The notes: generated from the letters alone by a model not told the origin. DNA of 64,000 nucleotides from Neofusicoccum parvum (GCA_020912385.1 CP087210.1:496001-560000), one strand, 5' to 3'. Positions 31,967 through 45,100 are shown, counted from the stretch's first letter. Made by a program: numbers and translations.

Positions 31967-32687
31967 CTATGGGAAGCTCACATCGTCGGGCATGACGAAT
32001 CCTTTTCGCTCAAAGTCCTGTCTAATGAACCTGGTCATGGCGTCAAGCTTCTTGCGCTGGATGTGGAGAGCACCGAGCTTCATATCCTTCTCCCTCTGGC
32101 TCATGTTGCTATCCGCAATGGAGGCGATAGAGGGCGCTTCCGGCGAGCCAACGAGTGCTGGGTCTTGAGCGGATGCTTGGGAGGACTGAGATGGCTCGAT
32201 GACGCCGTCATGACGGCCGCCGGACAGACCGGACACTTCAATGGGGTAGCGAGGGCCACCTTGAGTTTCGGGTGTAATCTTGAACGACTGCTTGCGTCCC
32301 GGAGGTACACCTCCAACGAGGACCAGGAGGAGCTTGGGTTGGATGGCGCGCACGATCAGGTTGTTGTTGTCGAACTCGATGGTTAGAGTTTCCAGCGGCG
32401 TTGGAGGCGACGACGCGTCGTCATGGTCTGCGTCGTCTGCTTCTGAGTGAGCGTTAAGTTCATGCTCCTTCCAGGCCATGGAGATCAGGGCGGCTTGGTC
32501 TCTAAGCTCCTTGATGTTGGCGGGCGTGGAGTAAGCCAGTAAGGTGCCGTTCGGCGACATGACACTGTAAAGTGCGTTAGCGTCGAGCTAAGAGAGTACA
32601 CGTTGGCAAGACTCACAACATGCGCGGATACAGCCTGGGGTCCACATTCTTCGCCAGAAGGTCGCTCAGCCTCTTGACGTTCAACAT
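31967..32687 (-). CDS. Roadblock/LC7-fold (LAMTOR2/MglB-like) protein
   Basis: Exons 32687-32617 and 32564-31967 give 222 residues; the 52-nt intron has a GCTAAC branch site. The first exon encodes MLNVKRLSDLLAKNVDPRLYPRM and the second continues with FVMSPNGTLLAYSTP, an amphipathic helix DQAALISMAWKEHE and the strands LTIEFDNNNLIVRAIQPKLLLVLVGG, which is the roadblock order helix-strand-strand-helix-strands. A Ser/Pro/Gly-rich insert and a C-terminal charged helix (REKDMKLGALHIQRKKLDAMTRF) follow. In fungi such proteins belong to Ragulator/EGO-like scaffolds at the vacuole or to dynein light chains; the layout is closer to the LAMTOR type, but this is inference. The 3' end is not fully settled. 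Confidence 0.65.
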
Positions 32688-33668
32688 GATGGGCGATGCG
32701 CCCTGTGCGGCTGGTCTTGAGGTGGAGAAGAATCAGCGTAAGTTTCTCAGGACCGGTGCAAACGACACATGCAGTTTGGCGGATCAGCAGATTCGTGCAG
32801 GGTCTGGCGGCCGAGCCAAGAAGGTGGAAAGCAATGTGACACGACGGGTTGCGGCCTTAAGGAAGGTTGCACAGAAGGCAGCCAAAGTGACGCGCGCGTG
32901 AGGCGAAGCGAAGAAAAGCAGAGCAGGGCGAGAAAGCAGGGCTCGACGGAGAGGAGCAAGAGGCGCCAGACACATACGAACTTAGTGGAAATCAGTGGCT
33001 GGATGCAGGAGGCAGGATCGGGCGCGGAAAGCTGATAGGCGCGCAAGCGAGAGGAGGCTCAGGCGGTCTTCGCGGCCTTGGGCGGTGGTCGTGTTGCGCG
33101 GCGAGTCGAGTTCGTCAGCGATGGGCGGTAGCGGCGTCAACATCAGAGAGCGGGAGCAGCGAACAGCGCGGTGGAGGCGGGATCGGGCAGGCGTGGTGAT
33201 TTGCGCAGGGTTCGGAGCATGGTGGATTTGATCAGGACGCGGCGCGGCAGTTCACGAAGCAGATAGCCATGCTGTGCTGTTGTGTCGTTGATACAGTAAT
33301 CTCGCGCATCGGCCAAAGCGCGCGTATCTTCGGGCGCTAAAAGCGAAGCGAGCGCCCCGGTCACGTGCGCTTCCCCAGACTCAGCCCGCAAGGTGTCGAG
33401 CAACACAAGCTGCGCGTGCTGTCTCCTTCGCCCGGGTCGGTAGCGCCGCCGCATCAATAGTCTCCGCCCGCTGAGCCGTGGGTTTCCCCAACACCATGGG
33501 CGGCACGCAACGTGACGCCTGCTGCTCGGGGTTCACGCGGCCGGCCGGCATTGGGCAGGCGGGGCCAGAGAGGGGCAGCCGCGCCCACGTCATTATCGAG
33601 CTCTGCGCCGTGCATTACATATTCGACCGTCGCATCCCGTCGCAACGCCGCCCTCCACATCCCACCCA
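32688..33668. promoter_or_regulatory. Divergent promoter region, roadblock protein / glyoxalase I
   Basis: 981 bp separate the two start codons. The sequence is purine-rich between about 32800 and 33010 and GC-rich after that. Both-strand open frames lack domains. No TATA box is evident. Confidence 0.5.
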
Positions 33669-34943
33669 ATGCCCACGGCCCCACGAGTTCTCCTACGCGC
33701 TCTGAGGCAATCCCGACCGCTGTACACCACCAAGTCCACATCCGCATTCGTCAAGGCTTTCGCGACAATGGCGACCGATCCGAGCAAGTACAAGTTGAAC
33801 CATTCGATGTTCGTCGCCAAAATCCCGCGCCGTCCTCCGCCATTACTCACTAGCGTCGCAGGCTCCGGGTGAAGGACCCCAAGCGATCAGTCCAGTTCTA
33901 CGAGTTCCTGGGCATGAAATTGATCAACAAGCTCGAGAACCCCGATGCCAAATTCGACCTCTACTTCCTTGCCTACGACTCCCCGAAGGCCGCGTCGCAC
34001 GGCAACCACTGGACCGACCGCGAGGGTATCGTCGAATTGACCCACAACTACGGCACTGAGAACGATCCCGAGTACAAGATTGTGAACGGAAACACCGAGC
34101 CCCACAAGGGTTTCGGCCACCTCTGCATCTCAGTGGACAACATCCAGGCGGCGTGCCAGAGGCTGGAGGATGCGGGATACAAGTTCCAGAAGAAGTTGAC
34201 GGATGGCCGCATGAGGCACATTGCCTTCGCGCTTGATCCTGATGGATACTGGGTACGCCAACGTTGTCAGCTGTCGTTGCACGCAGTGATGGGCTAACAC
34301 GGAACAGGTTGAGATCATCGGACAGAAGCCGCTTGAGGCGACGGAGAACGTCAAGGAGACCGACGTCGAGACCTACCGCATGGTAAGTGCGCCGGTTTGC
34401 TTAGCAAGCCTCAGGACTGATGCAGGGTCTGGTAGAATCACACTATGATCCGCGTCAAGGACCCCGAGAAGTCGCTATCTTTCTACCAGGACATCTTTGG
34501 CATGAACCTCAAGCGCGTCAGCGAGAACAAGGACGCCAAGTTCAACCTTTACTTCCTGGGTTACGGAGCACCTGCGCCTGACCAGAGCGCCAACGGTGTC
34601 AACCCGGTGGCTGATCGGGAGGGTCTTCTTGAACTGACCTGGAACTACGGCACCGAGAACGACGCCAACTTCAAGTATCACAATGGCAATGATCAGCCGC
34701 AGGGATTCGGGCACATTTGCGTGGTTGTTGACGATCTCGAAGCGGCTTGTGCTAGGTTTGAGGAGAAGGGTGTCAACTGGAAGAAGAGGCTCACAGACGG
34801 ACGCATGAAGAACATTGCCTTTGTTCTTGATCCGGTAAATATCTCCACCCTTTTGGCAATGCGGACGATACTAACAAATTCAGGACTCTTATTGGATAGA
34901 GGTGGTGCAGAACGAGAAGCTGAAGCAGCGGGCCAACTGGTAA
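33669..34943 (+). CDS. GLO1: Glyoxalase I (lactoylglutathione lyase), two-domain
   Basis: Five exons (33669-33808, 33862-34252, 34308-34382, 34436-34834, 34884-34943) give 354 residues (yeast Glo1 326). Two tandem VOC domains are present. Domain 1 has KLNHSMLRVKDP, REGIVELTHNYGTE, GFGHLCISVDN and GYWVEIIGQ; domain 2 has MNHTMIRVKDP, REGLLELTWNYGTE, GFGHICVVVDD and SYWIEVVQ. Each holds the His/Glu/His/Glu metal ligands, so both active sites look complete. The enzyme converts the methylglyoxal-glutathione hemithioacetal to S-lactoylglutathione. The first ATG (33669) adds a basic, Ser/Thr-rich presequence of 33 residues, and an in-frame ATG at 33768 opens MATDPSKYKLNH, so mitochondrial and cytosolic forms may both be made. 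Confidence 0.95.
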
Positions 34944-35769
34944 GGTCAAGGATGCGGGCATACCCTGGTTGTGAGTTGAAACGAAGAATATGATTGAACT
35001 TCAAAACAGAGTGCCATTGAAAACAGGCATGTGACCAACTATTAAAATGGACCAAGGTGTTTCAGATGCTCTGCCGCTTGCGAGTCGTTGACCAATGCTG
35101 GGGTCCGCGGAAGCTTGCTGTGGGTTGCTTGACAGATACTCAACCGGATGATCTCAGTGTTGCAATTTTACAGACGGAAGAATGCCGACAAACGCGGCCC
35201 CACGTAACTGCAGAGCGCTAGTAGATCATACAGTCACCAAATTCTGTGAAGGGATTGCTTTGAAAAGTATTGGACAGAAACAGACTGCGCCTATCTGGAT
35301 CTCCACTAAGCTATATGTGAGTGGCGACATGAAGGTAGCACGGAACACTAACAACAAGGTGCAAAGAACGTTCCTGCTTCGCTGGAGGAAATATGCGCAG
35401 CGGCTGCAACTAGAAGCGTGACGTGTTTATGGCAGCTCCGTGGGATGACAGCATGATTGGTGGCTTGCTGTGGCCACTAGTGGGCTGCGGAGGCGTGGGG
35501 AACGGGAGCGGGGTACGGAACGAAGCCGCAATTGGTAAGAGCAACTGCAAAGCAACTCCCACTCACCTCCGGCGAAGCCTCGATGCGCAGCAAGGTCTCA
35601 GCTGATTCCCAGGGGAGACGCCGCTTTCGGGCCTCGACATGTCCCGCTAAAAAAGCCGCATAGCCTCAAATACACCGCTTCGAATTTTGATCTTGTGTCT
35701 TCTTCCTCTACTATCCCCTCCTCTCCTCTGCAGATACTGTCCTGACTGCTACTACGCTCTCTCCTGATC
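34944..35769. other. Intergenic region between glyoxalase I and phosphoglycerate dehydrogenase
   Basis: 826 bp with a C/T-rich leader (about 35690-35765) before the PGDH ATG. I found no Gcn4/CPC1-type TGACTCA site by eye. Short ORFs have no content. Confidence 0.45.
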
Positions 35770-37740
35770 ATGCCTATTCCAGTCATGTCCAGCAATGGCG
35801 CGGAAACGCCCCGCCCCAAGGTCCTCATCCCAGAGAAGGTTTCTCCAGACGGCCTTGCGTTACTTCAAGAAAACTTCGAGGTCCACGAGCGAAAGGGACT
35901 ATCACCCGAGCAGCTGAAGGAAATCATTCCGGATTACGAGGCTCTGATCGTTCGTTCCGAGACCAAGGTCACAGCAGACTTGCTCTCCGCGGCGACGAAG
36001 CTCAAGGTCGTTGCCAGGGCTGGTGTTGGTGTTGACAATGTATGTCAACCCCTGGATCAACTAGTTGCTGCAAGTGTCATTTTCTGAATTTGATTCTAGG
36101 TCGACGTCCAAAGCGCAACGAAGCGCGGTGTCATCGTCGTCAACAGTCCCAGTGGTAATATTGGCGCTGCGGCAGAACACACGATTGCTTGTACGAACTC
36201 TGGACCTTCTGTCTTTCCTCCGCTAATCGTAGGATAGTGATGATGGCCGTAGCGCGGAACATCGGGGATGCCTGTGCCAGTCTCAAAGCCGGGAAGTGGG
36301 AACGAAGCAGGCTCGTAGGTGTGGAGATGAAGGGAAAAACCCTCGCCATCGTAGGAGCTGGCAAAGGTAGGCCAAGTTAACCCCTAATGAGTTCCATCTG
36401 ACACAAGAATAGTCGGTCTCACCGTCGCCCGGATTGCCAACGGAATGGGCATGAATGTTATTGCCTACGATCCTTATGCAAATCCCCAACTAGCGGCCGC
36501 TGCATCTATCGAACTCAAAGATAGCCTGGAGGAATTGCTGACTGCTGCGGATTTCTTTACCATCCACACGCCTCTGATCGCATCCACCAAAGGCATGATT
36601 GGCAAAGCCGAGCTCGCAAAAATGAAACCTACTGCACGGCTCCTGAACGTCGCCCGAGGCGGTGTTATCGACGAGAGTGCACTCCTGGAAGCCCTCGAAT
36701 CCGGCACCGTCGCCGGCGCCGCCATCGACGTCTTCACCACCGAGCCGCCCGAGCCCGACTCTCCAGCCGCACGTCTGGTCGCCCACCCCAAGGTCGTGGC
36801 CACACCTCACCTGGGAGCCTCGACCGTCGAAGCACAAGAAAACGTCTCCATCGACGTCTGCCAGCAGGTCATCGCCATCCTATCGGGCGACCTCCCTCGC
36901 AGCGCCGTCAACGCGCCCCTCATCCTCCCCGACGAATACCGCACCCTCGCGCCCTTCGTCAGCCTTGTCGAAAAGATGGGCTCCCTCTACACCCAGCACT
37001 ACAGCGCCAAGACCCGCAGCGCCGCGCACTCCTTCCGCACCACCTTCGACCTCACCTACGAGGGCCACCTCGCCACCCTCAACACCACCAAGCCCCTCTT
37101 CGCCGCTCTGATCAAGGGCCTCCTGGCCCCCATCTCCAGCCCAGAGGGCCTCAACGTCAACATCGTCAACGCCGAGCTCGTCGCAAAGGAGCGCGGCATC
37201 CTGGTCAACGAGCAGCGCGCGCGCGAGGACCCGGAGGAGACGGGCTTCGCCAGCTCGATCACGCTGCGGGCGCGGCCGTCGCGCGGCACGTCCGGGTCGC
37301 GGGGGCGCGAGAGCGTCCGGCCCAGCTTCACGCGCGCCAACACCGGGGGAGGCGCGGCCGCCCAGCCGCCGGCGGAGGAGGCGGCCGCCGTGGAGGACCA
37401 GGTCATCCAGGGCTTCGTGTCGGCGAACACGCCGTACATCAGCAGGCTCGATAGGTTCACGGCCGCCAACTTCGTGCCCCAGGGCACGCTGCTGATCTGC
37501 AGGAACTTCGACTCCTGCGGGAAGATCGGGTTCGTGGGCATGAAGCTTGGGGCTGCTGGCGTGAATATCTCGAGTATGATCGTGGCGCCGCTGGTGCAGA
37601 GTTATGAGGAGAAGGCGAATGGACGCGCGGCGAGCGAGGCGTTGATGATTTTGGGCGTGGATAGGGAGGTTGGTGATGAGGTAGTGAAAGGCTTGATTGG
37701 CGGGGAGGGCGTGTTGGAGGCGAGTGTTGTGACGTTGTGA
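35770..37740 (+). CDS. SER3: D-3-phosphoglycerate dehydrogenase, long form
   Basis: Exons 35770-36039, 36100-36190, 36238-36366 and 36413-37740 give 605 residues; an in-frame ATG at 35785 is an alternative start. The D-isomer 2-hydroxyacid dehydrogenase parts are in order: KVVARAGVGVDNVD, NSPSGNIGAAAEHTIALMMA, the NAD-binding GAGKVGLTVAR, FFTIHTPL, NVARGGVIDE (catalytic Arg), FTTEPP (Glu) and ATPHLGAST (His, near 295). An intervening ASB-like region (LSGDLPRSAVNAPLI onward) carries a low-complexity insert rich in Arg/Ser/Ala, and an ACT-like domain closes the protein (TLLICRNFDSCGKIGFVG). It catalyses the first step of serine synthesis. It is longer than yeast Ser3/Ser33 (469) and resembles bacterial/plant-type long PGDH. 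Confidence 0.94.
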
Positions 37741-40534
37741 TGGGCGCAAAGAAGGTTCGATTGGTGGGTGGTTTGGTAGGACAGGAACGTATACTTATAC
37801 TGAATAAGCCGGTTCTGTTAGTATGACATTGATGTTGATCATGTTGCCGGGTGTCTTCATCGCTTGCAACGACTTCTCTCCTCCATGGCGAAGGGAAGAC
37901 ATTAAACGACCAAGGAATTAGATTCAGAGAATCGATGAAAGCATAGGACCATCTCCTCTCCCCAGCATCATGACAATCAACCCTTCAGCTTTTCCACGAC
38001 CGCTTCAGTCATAGCACACCATACCCTTCCACGGACACATGTCAAGAGTCCAGCCCGTCTACTTTTCCATCCTTTTTGAAGACACCGCATCACTCCCAAC
38101 TGCTTAACTATACATTGGCCGACTGGTGACGTTGAGGTCCTTCATGTAGCCCATGTTCTTTTAAGCAGTAGACCCCAAGCTCTTCTTGCATCTTCGGTGA
38201 TGGGTGAGCTAGCGGCAGAAGAGGATATGCAGATAATTCCCGAGCCAACGTTTTGGATCAGCCGAGACTTCAAACAGGTGTCGGCGATATGGACAGCAGA
38301 GGGAGCGGGAACGCAACAGTGGGAGGGGCCGCGAGGGTGGGTCGGACACCTTCGTAGTGATAGCGGACGCTGTGTTCAAGCGTGATCTTTTACGTGCTGA
38401 TGTCGCATTAGTGCTGTGCTGACGGATCACTGAGGGGTATGCTGCTGGGTGCTGATGGCGAGGCGGGGTGGTTTGGCGGTCGTTGTCTTTCCCACGTCGA
38501 CGCTAAAGCGGTCTCAGGTGATTGTTGCGGTGTTGGAAGCTATTGGTCTGGCAAGAGGTTCAATACTGCATAGTAGAGCAGGTTTGCGCCAATTGCAGGA
38601 CATAATGCTGTCCACCCGTCTTCATATCTTGCAGGCGAGATTATCATCTTAGCATCTTATGCGTCACGTTGGTCTTGGAGGGCTGTTTGTCAGATGCCGG
38701 TCATCGATGACTGAGAGCGTGTCAGCCTTAAGGGTAATCCGCAAGGTACCTTGGAAGATCGTGAGGGGATGCCGTACGTGGCCCGCGACGTTTAATTCAG
38801 TTCTCATTGGCTATTGTAGCCATGTGGTTTTACATAAACCTTAGCGATGTGGATGGTGATATGCTGGTCTTACCCGTTTTGCAGCAATTCGCGGTTCTGA
38901 AGGATTGAAGACGGCATCAGCCTACAGAACTCCCTGCAGATTATTGCCGTTGCCATAAAGGCCGTTCGTTGTCGCCAAGGCCTCGGCAGGGAGGTGCGGG
39001 GTAGTGTGATGATCGGTGGCCGTTCAAATAGGTTGGCAGGTCTGGCGTGTCCTAAAAGATTGCAGTGCTTATGAGATTTGTGATACACGTCCAACGGGTG
39101 AGATGTGATTCATCATGTGGCTGCCCCGCAACTGAACTACCTGCCTAAATTACCGTTAGGAATCATTCTTGCGTGGCACACTTCTTTAATTCAATGTTTC
39201 ATTCGCACATTGTACCAGCTTTTCAATATTCCTCCAACCCGTCATTGAACTTCTATGGTTATTCAGTGATGATCGAGACCTCAACGTCGCTGGTTTTCTA
39301 GGTTCGAGACGAGTGGGATCAATAGCACATCCTCTAGTGCTTATCAATGAGATCATCGTTGACATTGTACTCGGGATGTCGGATTCTACGGGCTATTGAT
39401 TAAATGGATGTTTCAATCTCAAATGATTTCCCAAAGATATTTCGATTTAAAAAACAAGGTTCTATTCTCGGGGCCCGCTTACACGTTGTTCGTTGCTTTA
39501 AGCTTTGGGCGTCGATCAGCGATCCGGGGGAAAAACCTCCACACCAACCGACACCAGTAGTTCCTTGTCTTGTTGTCATGTGGACAGGCACACCGCCTTG
39601 GAGCTTCTGGCAATGTATACCGCTTTGGTTACAGCTCCGAGCAAAATATCTCGCACGCCTTGGATTTTGGTGCCTGGGTTACTTGGCGGGAGCTGAACGT
39701 AACCACTCGGAGTAGAGCCGTGGTACGGCGGGCTGTTATCCAAGCGAAACATCCATCCAATCGGCGCCAGTTTTGTCTTTCCCTGTGGGCTAGGCGCCGC
39801 ATAACGGTCTCCTGCTTCGCAAACATCCAAGAGGCTTTCGTTCCGTAGACGCGGATCCGTACATGCGCATGAGCATAGATAGAACAGACCCAGAGGCCAG
39901 GCTAGGCATGAAACTGAGCGCAGAATCCGGGAGTCCTTGCCTCGTCTCGCGCTTGGTGAGCGGCATTCCGGGCGTGCGGGCCGCCAAGCTGATCATCTAC
40001 TCGGTTTTCTCAGGAAGGCTCCAATGTCGGAGTTTTAGCGTTCGGGGTCCGAGGCGGGGGGATGTTCCTTCTGTGGATCAACACGTCGTTCTGTCAGCGG
40101 CTTACAACTACGGATGACAGGCCGTGAGGGCGTGCAATACGACGTGAGATTTCTCAATGAAAGGCCGAAGACCCACACGAGCATGCACGAGATATAGGCA
40201 TGAGTGCATTCCCTTAGTTGTGGGCCCAAAACACCATGTTGGCGCGGCGGATGAGCGGTGTGAGAGGCCCGAGAGACACTTTGGGAAAGCTACCGGGATC
40301 CAATAAACGCGCGCGGATCTTAACAAGCCTGCAGGGCCCGCGATGACGTTGCATTCACTCGAATTTGGAAGCTTCCTTCGGTGCGCTGACTAACTCGGCA
40401 CTCGAACCATGGCGCGTCTCCGATGAAATGGTACCCATGATGAGTAGCTTACGTCGCGTATAAGAATGTCAGCTGTGCTCCCACTCCCCTCCTTCCGAAG
40501 CTGTCTCTCCGTCAGCTTGACCATCCCTCACAAA
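37741..40534. other. Long intergenic region without supported genes
   Basis: 2.8 kb, the largest empty stretch. Small ORFs exist, the best being a 103-codon ORF with ATG at 39404-39715, opposite other open frames, but none has a domain or codon use like the neighbours. I found no terminal repeats. The last ~60 bp include an in-frame upstream ATG (40466) of the next gene. Confidence 0.45.
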
Positions 40535-41732
40535 ATGTCTCCAACTGATAACCCAGCAATTCCAAAGGGCGCCACCGTGCTCGTCACGGGAGTCAATGGC
40601 CTCATTGGTGCGCAAGTCGCTGACAAATTCCTCGAGATCGGCTATAATGTTCGTGGAACCGTTCGGGACGCCAAGAAGAATGCCTGGCTCAACGAGGTCT
40701 TCGATGCGAAGTATGGCCAGGACAAATTTGAGCTTTTTTGCGTGCCGGACATGGCAGCTGAGGGCGCATTCGACGAAGCCAAGAAGGGTGAACTCAGCGT
40801 ATTCAATCTTTCACATGGCTGGTGCTAAATTGCTGTAGGGGTTTGCGCCTTCGTCCACGTTGCATCGATCTTGACATGGGACCCCAATCCGGATAACGTG
40901 ATTCCAGGTGTCGTTGCTGGTGCTTTGATCGCGGCCAAGGCTGCGGCTAGCGAGCCTAGTACCCGGCGCTTTGTCTTCACGTCCTCATCTTGGGCGACAG
41001 TCATGCCCATTGCTGACACCAAGGTTGTCATTGACGAAAGCACATGGGACAATGACGTCGTAAAAGAGGTGGAGGGAGCAGGCAAGGAGCCTCCGTATGG
41101 GCCGCGGCAGAGTCAGAATGTTTACGGAGCAAGCAAGACTCTCGCTGAGCAGGCGGTGTGGAAGTGGGTTGAAGAGACAAAGCCGAACATGGTTGTGAAC
41201 TGCGGTAAGCTGCGTCTGGGCGATGTTCAATTCCTGCTGCTGACTTTCCACCCAAGTGCTGCCGGCAGCGAACTTTGGCAAGGCGCTGTCCTTCAAGCAC
41301 CAAGGCCACCCGTCCACGTCATACTGGGTCCAGCTTCTGTGGGAGGGCAACACAGAGCCGATGAAGAACGATCCGCCGCGTAAGTTTGGAAGATGGCGTA
41401 CGTGCCAAACCGCTTGCTTACCGAGGAATTCAGAGCAATTCACCGACGTTGAGGATGCTGGGTGGCTGCACGTGGTGGGAGCAATCCACCCGGATGTCAA
41501 AAGCGAGCGCATCTTCGGTTCTGCTGGGCCGTTCCAGTTCAACGACATCCTTGCATGGTTGCGCAAGTGGTACCCCGACAGGCAGTTTCCCGAAGACTTC
41601 ATGAAGGGTCGCGATCTCACCGAGTGGAAGCCGCGGGCTAGGGCAGAGGCGCTCTTGAAGGATATTGGACGACCAGGATTCACGAGCCTAGAGCAGTCGA
41701 TCAAGAACAACCTAGAAGGACTCGCCTACTAG
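40535..41732 (+). CDS. Extended short-chain dehydrogenase, Gre2/dihydroflavonol-reductase-like
   Basis: Exons 40535-40787, 40839-41204, 41257-41379 and 41434-41732 give 346 residues; introns are 51-54 nt. The start at 40535 opens MSPTDNPAIPKGATVLVTG; an ATG 69 nt upstream in frame would add 23 residues of no evident role. NAD(P)-binding GVNGLIGAQVADKFLEIGY, the strand FVHVAS, active-site FTSSSWA with Ser and NVYGASKTLAEQ (YxxxK) are all present, then VVNCVLPAANFG and FTDVEDAGWLHVVG. This is the family of yeast Gre2 (methylglyoxal and isovaleraldehyde reductase), plant dihydroflavonol reductases and fungal ketoreductases. NADPH use is likely from the Arg-rich RGTVRDAKKN after strand 2. Substrate unknown. 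Confidence 0.9.
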
Positions 41733-42130
41733 ACATGGTATGCGGCATTGGTGTGTAGTTCAATGCATAACATTTCGGATGGCCTGGTGGTCCTAAAGGG
41801 TGAGACTGCGAATGTGCAAGTATTCGTCGGACGTGCTCGGCGATGGCCAGAGCGGGATTCGGCAGAGACGGTGGGCTGGCGGAGAGGTGACGGTCAGAGT
41901 GGAGAGCGAACTTGTCGGCAGGGCGTGTTCTCGTGTCACGACGCGTTCTCCGCGCAGTTGCCGGTGCAACGGGCGGCGAAACGGCGATAAGGCCTCCGAC
42001 TCATCAACACCTGCCCACGCCTTCCCTCTCCCAGCTGCGCCCGCACAACCCCACCACCTCTTAGCGCCGAGCACCCAGCCAGGTCGGTCGCTCTCCACGT
42101 GTCGTCGATCTCTTTCGTGTCCTAACCTCT
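41733..42130. promoter_or_regulatory. Promoter region of the SNF2 gene
   Basis: 398 bp between the reductase stop and the SNF2 ATG, with a C-rich leader (42000-42130). No TATA box. Confidence 0.45.
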
Positions 42131-45100
42131 ATGACCAGCAGCAAGAAAGACTCGCGCCGCGGGCCATTCCGTCCCATCAACAACCTATCCTCACAGCCAA
42201 GTCCCTTTTTCTCTCGCCACACTCCGTCCAGAGACAAGTCGTCGCAGGCGCTTGGCTCTTACTGCTCGCCCCAAACCCTCCCCGACCCTCCCCACAACTC
42301 GCATATCGCCGAGCGAAAGCTTTGGCCACAAAGATTGTCGACAGAACAGCAGTCGCAGGACAGTCCAGGCAGCAGTCTGAACATCGGAGACGAGTCCTCG
42401 CTATTCGACGAATACGATCATAATCCAAGACTCGGTTTGCATTCCCCGCCTTCCACCGCCGCGAACCCGCATCTGGGCACCGAGTCGCCCTCGAGAGCTT
42501 CTCGGCCACCTGATCGTACGGCGAGCCCGACACGAACCGATCACGCCGTACATACAATACACTACGCACCAGAAGGCAATATGGTCAATGAGCGGGAGCC
42601 CCACAGGACCTCTACTCAGCAGCCGGCATCACGGCCGTTGTTCGAGGTCCAGAACGGTGCCCCCAAGTTCGGCGAGGCCAGTCCTCTGCGGAACCCTCTC
42701 AAGAAGGACACCCACTCCAATCTCTTTGTCCAGCACAAGCCGGGTGCCGCACGTCCTGAGTTCCACAAGACAAATACAAAGGGGTTCGTTTCTGGTCAGC
42801 GCCAGAACCAGGATGTTTTCGAGATCCCCAAACCCACTGCTCCCAAGCCGCAGACCATTGCGCCGACCCCCCGGCCCATCTATTCCTCCGTTCGCCCAGT
42901 GGGAGGATTCCAGCCGATAAACAACCCCGATTTCTCAGGAGAGAAGAAGAAGTCTACGATTGATCTGACCGGCAGCGACGACGAGGAGTTCGACCCCGAC
43001 GCCGCCATCCGAGACGGCCGCTTCGGCGCCGCAGATCCCTTTGCCTTCATCGATGCAGGCCAAGCAAACGAGAACATCAAGGCACTGCTTGAGGGTGCAT
43101 TCGATGACGACGATGACAAGCCCAAGACCCGGTTGCGGAGGGAAACGAAGCAGCAAAAACAAGACGCGGAGAAGCTATCAAGCCTTGCCGACAAATTGAA
43201 GGCCCTTGAAGTAAAGTCGGAAGAGAAAGAAAAGGAGCCCGGGCCAGAAGAGGAAGAAGAGGAAGACGATGGTACCGTCGATGGCCTGGCTGTTAAGCTT
43301 CTGCCCCACCAAGTGGAAGGTGTATCATGGATGATCGATAAGGAAATTGGCCAACGCAAGAAGAATGGAGTCTTGCCGAAGGGCGGAATTCTTGCCGACG
43401 ACATGGGTCTTGGTAAGACCATCCAGTCCCTCGCTCTCATTCTCACCAACCCGCGACCCGAGCCCGAGCCTTCGGACGATAAGCCCAAGGACAAGAAGAA
43501 GAACAAGATTCCATCGACTGTCTGCAAAAGCACTCTTGTCGTTGCACCGCTAGCACTCATCAAGCAGTGGGAGAGCGAAGTTAAGACGAGGGTTCTTCCC
43601 TCTCACAAGCTCAAAGTTCTTGTGCACCATGGCCCGTCGCGCACGAAGCGGGCCGAGGATCTCAAGAAGTACGACATTGTTGTTACCACCTACCAAATTC
43701 TTGCATCTGAACACGCTGCAAGCTCAGATGGACCCGATGGCCCGAAGATTGGCTGTTACGGTGTGCACTGGTATCGTATCATGCTTGATGAGGCTCACAG
43801 TATCAAGAACCGGAATGCCAAGATGACACAGGCTTCATACGCTCTGCGCTCACACTACCGCTGGTGCTTGACCGGTACTCCCATGCAAAACAACCTCGAC
43901 GAGCTGCAAAGTCTGATCAGGTTCCTGCGAATCAAGCCGTATGACGAGCTGAGTAGATGGAAGAACGATATTGCTGGACCCATGAAGAACGGCCGTGGTA
44001 ACCTTGCTATGAGAAGGTTGCAGGTCTTCTTGAAGGCATTCATGAAGCGTAGGACTAAGGACGTGCTCAAGCAGGATGGTGCCCTCAACCCTGGTGGCAA
44101 GCCGACGAAAGAAGGTGAAAAGGGCGAAGGCTTCAAGATCGTGGACCGCAAGGTGGAGACTGTCGCCGCCGAGTTCAGCCCAGATGAGCGCAAGTTCTAT
44201 GATCGTCTGGCAGACAGAGCACAGAGCCGTCTTCGCGAGCTCATGGGAGGGGAGAAGGCTGACTACATTGGTGCTTTGGTCCTGCTTCTGCGCTTGAGAC
44301 AGGCTTGCAACCATCCGGAGCTTGTTGGCGGCCAGGTTGGAAAGGATAAGGATGCCATTACTGGTGCGGGACCAGGTGTTCCCAAGGAAATGCAGACCCC
44401 AAGGAAGTCCAAGGCTGAAGAAAACAAGGAACTGGACGACCTTGCGGACTTGTTTGGCGGTATTAGCGTTGCGACGAAGCAGTGCGATGTCTGCCAAATC
44501 AACCTCACCAAGGATGAAGCTTCTGCCGGAGCAGTCAGGTGTGCTGATTGTGAATCTGATCTCGCTGCTCAGAAGAAGAAACATAAGAAGAAGCACCGGT
44601 CGAAGGAAAAGAAGCAGAAAATTGTCGAGGTCAAGGACGAAGACGACGATGAAGACGATGACGATGACGAAGACGAAGACGAAGATGAGGCCCCGAGGAA
44701 ACCCACGAAACTTATGCGTAAGAAGAGAGTCGTTCTTGACAGCGATGACGAAGATGAAGAAGGTGAGTGGGTTGTACCGGAGGATCAACGTCAAGTTGAG
44801 GATCTTGGCAAGGCCGGTGACACCGACGACGAGAATGCGGAAGGTGGCGGCGAATGGCTGGACTCCGATGACTCGGAAACGGGTGACGAGGCTGAGACAC
44901 CTTCAAAGAAGAAGGTGATCAACCTTGTGTCATCGGAAGGCGAGCAGGACACCGAACAGTCAGCATCCGAGTCGGAGACTGAAGATGAGGACTCGGAAGT
45001 AGAATCCGACTTCTCTTCAAACGACGGCGAAAGTCTGGTTCCCTCTACGAAAATCCGTCGGCTTTTGGACATTCTCGAGTCAGAGACTCCCGACCACAAG

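Noticed and set aside
44630..44700. GAYGAR repeat as a tandem-repeat locus
   Set aside because: It encodes the acidic tract of the SNF2 protein, a common feature of such linkers.
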